This document shows, piece by piece, positions 5,226 to 7,437 of a stretch of 7,437 nucleotides of DNA. Each line of letters opens with the position of its first letter. Within the stretch, counting starts at the first letter, position 1. This DNA is from Anaerolineales bacterium (GTDB lineage Bacteria > Chloroflexota > Anaerolineae > Anaerolineales > UBA4823): assembly GCA_026415275.1 (NCBI GenBank), contig JAOAHK010000070.1, forward strand, positions 1 to 7,437, in the 5' to 3' direction. A program made the translations under genes and the position numbers. The notes below the pieces were generated by a model. The model was not told where the DNA came from. It saw only the letters and a list, made by a program, of their open reading frames with translations, and did not search any database.

Positions 5226-7238
5226 TTAGTGACATCTCGTTATATCGTAAAAACGCCTGTATTCCACATTAAGTCTTTGCTCGTCGAGTAATTTGACACA
5301 AGGCTCTTGCCAAAGAGTTTTCAGGTTATTGTCAAGCTGATTCCAATATTTATTCTCAACATAAGCATGCGTATAGCCAATGAAGGCCAGTCGGTAAGGG
5401 TCTGGACTTGCAACCATTTGTTTCCATTTTGGTAACCATTTGCCATAATCCGAGGCGGTGATCCCGCTGGAACGCCCGAACACCACGATTGCCCGTGCCG
5501 GATCAGGATCGAAGACTTGCGCATTGGGCTCGAGGCGATTCCAATAACGTTGATAGAAGATCAAGTCTAAACCTCGGAGATAGTAAGTGGTCTGAGGGCG
5601 CGCGATAGCAATCAAGTTAATACCAAAAGTCAGCATACCACTCATACAAACCAAAACCGCCCAAATCGCAATCAGAGATTGCAATGACCGCTTTCCTTTT
5701 ATCCAGAAGCGAAATAAAGTAGGCACACTTAGGATCAAGACTCCTAACAAAGCTGAGTCTAGTAATCTTGTGATACCTCCTTCTGAGTCTTGGATTCCAA
5801 CAACGAGTCCAATCGCAAATGAAATTGTCGCACCGTAGAAAATGCTCTGCTCCAAGAAGTTAGCAGGTTTGTTGGGGTTCTTGATTTGGAGATAGGAGAG
5901 AGGGAAAAGGACGATCAATGGACCAATAAGAATAAAACTCAGTAGAAAAGTTTTCCATTCGAACAAGGACAACCTTCCAAAGTAGAGGGTGGAAAGGACT
6001 GGGGGCCAAAGTAAGGTAAACTGTAGTCCATTGGATAGTGCACCAGTTGTGCCTTTAACAAGGCCACTAAGTTGATGTTGGATAAAACCAGTGAGTACAC
6101 CTCCGCCAGTAAAAGCCAACAAAAGAGCAGGTAACCAAATTTGAGCAGCTTTTGGGATTAGGTGAAAGGTTTTTTTATTAAGGGTTTCAAGAATTAAGAC
6201 CACCAAGCTTCCCAAGGCTAAAATACCAAACAAATATTCAGCGGTAAGTGCTATCGAAGCTAGAACTAAGCTGATCAAGATATTCTGTAGAGCCTTTTTT
6301 TCTGGTTGATCCAGCAGCAACAACAAGCACAAGGTCATACCCACGGACGCACCACTACTCGTGAGAGCTAAGGTTTGGGGTTTGAAAAGAGCGTTGACAA
6401 AGGCAAAAGGATAAGAGATAGGTCCGAGACCGTCGATCTTCCATTGACTAAGGAGCACTTCAGCAAGCGTTGAGCCACTCTCAACAGCCGTGTTGGTCAG
6501 GGTTATGGCCTGGTTGATCTGTTCCAGCCATGGCAGTGGGATTAAGAGCAACAACCATTGGGTGCTGCCAGCTAAATAGACCAATCCTGCAGCGAGGATG
6601 GAAGCCCAGAGATGTTGTGTTTGGCGATAAAACCAAAAAGAGGCTAAAACAAGCAAGATGGCATGGGTAAATGCCCTAATTGCATCGAAGGCGAGCCATG
6701 GAGATACTCCGCCGAGACTTACTGCTGCCCCTGCAAGCAGATGTAGGCCATAATGATAGGCTAGCGGTTGGGTGGAGTCGAAAGGGAAATGAGGGGGGAC
6801 ATCACCTGCGGCAATACGCGATACGATGGGAAGATTATAGTTTTCGTCAAAAATAGCTAAACCTTGATTGATACGGAGAAAGAGCAAAAACAGTAATAGG
6901 AGAAGGAAAAAAGGGGGGAATGCTTTCCACCAGTCGTTTATAAGAGATTCTGTTGGTTTATGGGAAAAGAACAAGAGCACTCCCGTAACAAAGATGAGCA
7001 TAGTGGAGAGAAAGCAGGCCCCTTGGAGATTCACCCAATGGGAGGTGATATTTGTAAATACAATCATCAATAACCATCCAAGCCCGAACCCAATTGGGAG
7101 GCTCTCTCTTCCAACTACAGAAAACGCCAATCGGCTGATAAAGTATCCCCCCAGTAACCAAAGCAGAACCAAGCAAGTGAAGAGGAAATATTGTGTATAA
7201 GATACACGGTAAACATTAGACCATATTATCTCTATCAT
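5226..7238 (-). CDS. Multi-pass membrane protein, probable GT-C-type glycosyltransferase
   Basis: This 670-residue protein has many membrane helices across residues 15-545 and a polar C-terminal domain (about 546-670), likely outside the membrane. After the helix near 108-122, the first large loop has 'FDENYNLP' (130-137) with the acidic pair D131-E132. Then come 'AAGDVPPHFPF' (143-153) and 'QPLAYHYGLHLLAG' (157-170). An acidic pair in this loop plus a 'PL.YHYG' segment is characteristic of GT-C enzymes (PMT/ArnT/GT39-like) that use polyprenyl-phosphate sugars as donors. The tail includes 'AIVVFGRSSGITASDYGKWL' (583-602) and is not a domain I recognise. The next gene makes exactly the expected class of donor. 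The ATG at 7238 lacks a Shine-Dalgarno; 48 bases separate it from the upstream stop. Acceptor and sugar are unknown. A non-catalytic membrane protein cannot be excluded. Confidence 0.7.
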   Translation of the reverse strand: MIEIIWSNVYRVSYTQYFLFTCLVLLWLLGGYFISRLAFSVVGRESLPIGFGLGWLLMIVFTNITSHWVNLQGACFLSTMLIFVTGVLLFFSHKPTESLINDWWKAFPPFFLLLLLFLLFLRINQGLAIFDENYNLPIVSRIAAGDVPPHFPFDSTQPLAYHYGLHLLAGAAVSLGGVSPWLAFDAIRAFTHAILLVLASFWFYRQTQHLWASILAAGLVYLAGSTQWLLLLIPLPWLEQINQAITLTNTAVESGSTLAEVLLSQWKIDGLGPISYPFAFVNALFKPQTLALTSSGASVGMTLCLLLLLDQPEKKALQNILISLVLASIALTAEYLFGILALGSLVVLILETLNKKTFHLIPKAAQIWLPALLLAFTGGGVLTGFIQHQLSGLVKGTTGALSNGLQFTLLWPPVLSTLYFGRLSLFEWKTFLLSFILIGPLIVLFPLSYLQIKNPNKPANFLEQSIFYGATISFAIGLVVGIQDSEGGITRLLDSALLGVLILSVPTLFRFWIKGKRSLQSLIAIWAVLVCMSGMLTFGINLIAIARPQTTYYLRGLDLIFYQRYWNRLEPNAQVFDPDPARAIVVFGRSSGITASDYGKWLPKWKQMVASPDPYRLAFIGYTHAYVENKYWNQLDNNLKTLWQEPCVKLLDEQRLNVEYRRFYDITRCH

Positions 7239-7286
7239 AGCTTATTTTATTTATGGCTGAATCAAAGAAACAAAAAACTCTTTATC

Positions 7287-7437
7287 TCAGCGGCATTGCT
7301 TTCGGACTTTCTCCCGTGGCACTAAGATTTCAAAATTAAATTCGCGAAAACGCAGATAAGTTTTATAGTAACATAAAATAGGACGGTTCACCCGCTTACG
7401 CCAGGCTCGATTCTCGTCACCAAAGCGTTCGCTATCT
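7287..7437 (-). CDS. C-terminal 49 residues of an unidentified protein (5' part beyond the contig end)
   Basis: From the right edge of the contig a minus-strand frame runs 49 codons, then stops at TGA (complement of 7287-7289). It begins DSERFGDENRAWRKRVNRP and ends FNFEILVPREKVRKQCR. Composition is charged and aromatic (many R, E, F, Y), as in a real protein tail, and no stop interrupts it. The stop lies 48 bases before the GT-C-like gene on the same strand, consistent with the first gene of the same transcript. I do not recognise the family and assign no function. Its shortness means a chance open frame remains possible. Confidence 0.5.
   Translation of the reverse strand, partial: DSERFGDENRAWRKRVNRPILCYYKTYLRFREFNFEILVPREKVRKQCR

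Noticed and set aside
7239..7286. Separate promoter for the GT-C-like gene in the 48-base gap
   Set aside because: Only poorly spaced AT-rich hexamers are present (for example TTGATT with a 15-base spacer to TAAGCT), so co-transcription with the upstream gene is as likely.
7361..7378. Inverted repeat TTTTAT / ATAAAA as a terminator or operator
   Set aside because: It is only 6 bp, entirely A/T, and lies within the open frame at the right end; chance is the simplest explanation.

Overview
The window looks like one complete contig from a metagenome or draft genome rather than an excerpt. Bases 3-36 are the synthetic Illumina Nextera (Tn5) read-2 adapter, so genomic sequence starts near base 37, and both ends cut through genes. 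The moderate base composition, the lipoprotein with a Thr/Pro/Ser-rich linker after its lipid-anchored cysteine, and the GT-C-like protein with a YHYG segment suggest Chloroflexota, possibly Anaerolineae. That placement is an inference from general character; no marker gene here proves it.

Left part (37-1801): a truncated minus-strand gene start (37-154) encodes the N-terminus of a membrane protein, possibly a sensor. A 213-base non-coding stretch separates it from a divergent plus-strand gene (368-1801) for a lipid-anchored ABC-type solute-binding protein. No permease or ATPase gene is visible. The binding protein converges on hisD across a 92-base gap that holds a perfect 10-bp inverted repeat.

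Middle (1894-3237, minus): a full-length histidinol dehydrogenase (hisD) with all expected catalytic and zinc residues. A strong sigma-70-type promoter (TTGACA, 17-base spacer, TG-extended TAAACT) ends 9 bases before the ATG. The mRNA should therefore be leaderless or nearly so, which fits the lack of a Shine-Dalgarno sequence.

Right part (3306-7437, minus): a tightly packed gene run transcribed right to left. It comprises the last 49 codons of an unidentified gene (7287-7437), a 670-residue multi-pass membrane protein of GT-C glycosyltransferase character (5226-7238), a GtrB/ArnC/Dpm1-type polyprenyl-phosphate glycosyltransferase (4241-5206), and a flippase-like protein of the LPG_synthase_TM family (3306-4244). 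The last two overlap by 4 bases (GTGA). Together they could charge a polyprenyl phosphate with a sugar on the cytoplasmic face, move it across the membrane, and transfer the sugar to an external acceptor. The family assignments are solid to moderate; the shared pathway is inference.

I found no tRNA, rRNA, CRISPR array, insertion sequence or phage gene. Apart from the adapter, this looks like ordinary chromosomal sequence; the most interesting points are the predicted leaderless hisD transcript and the glycosylation cassette.
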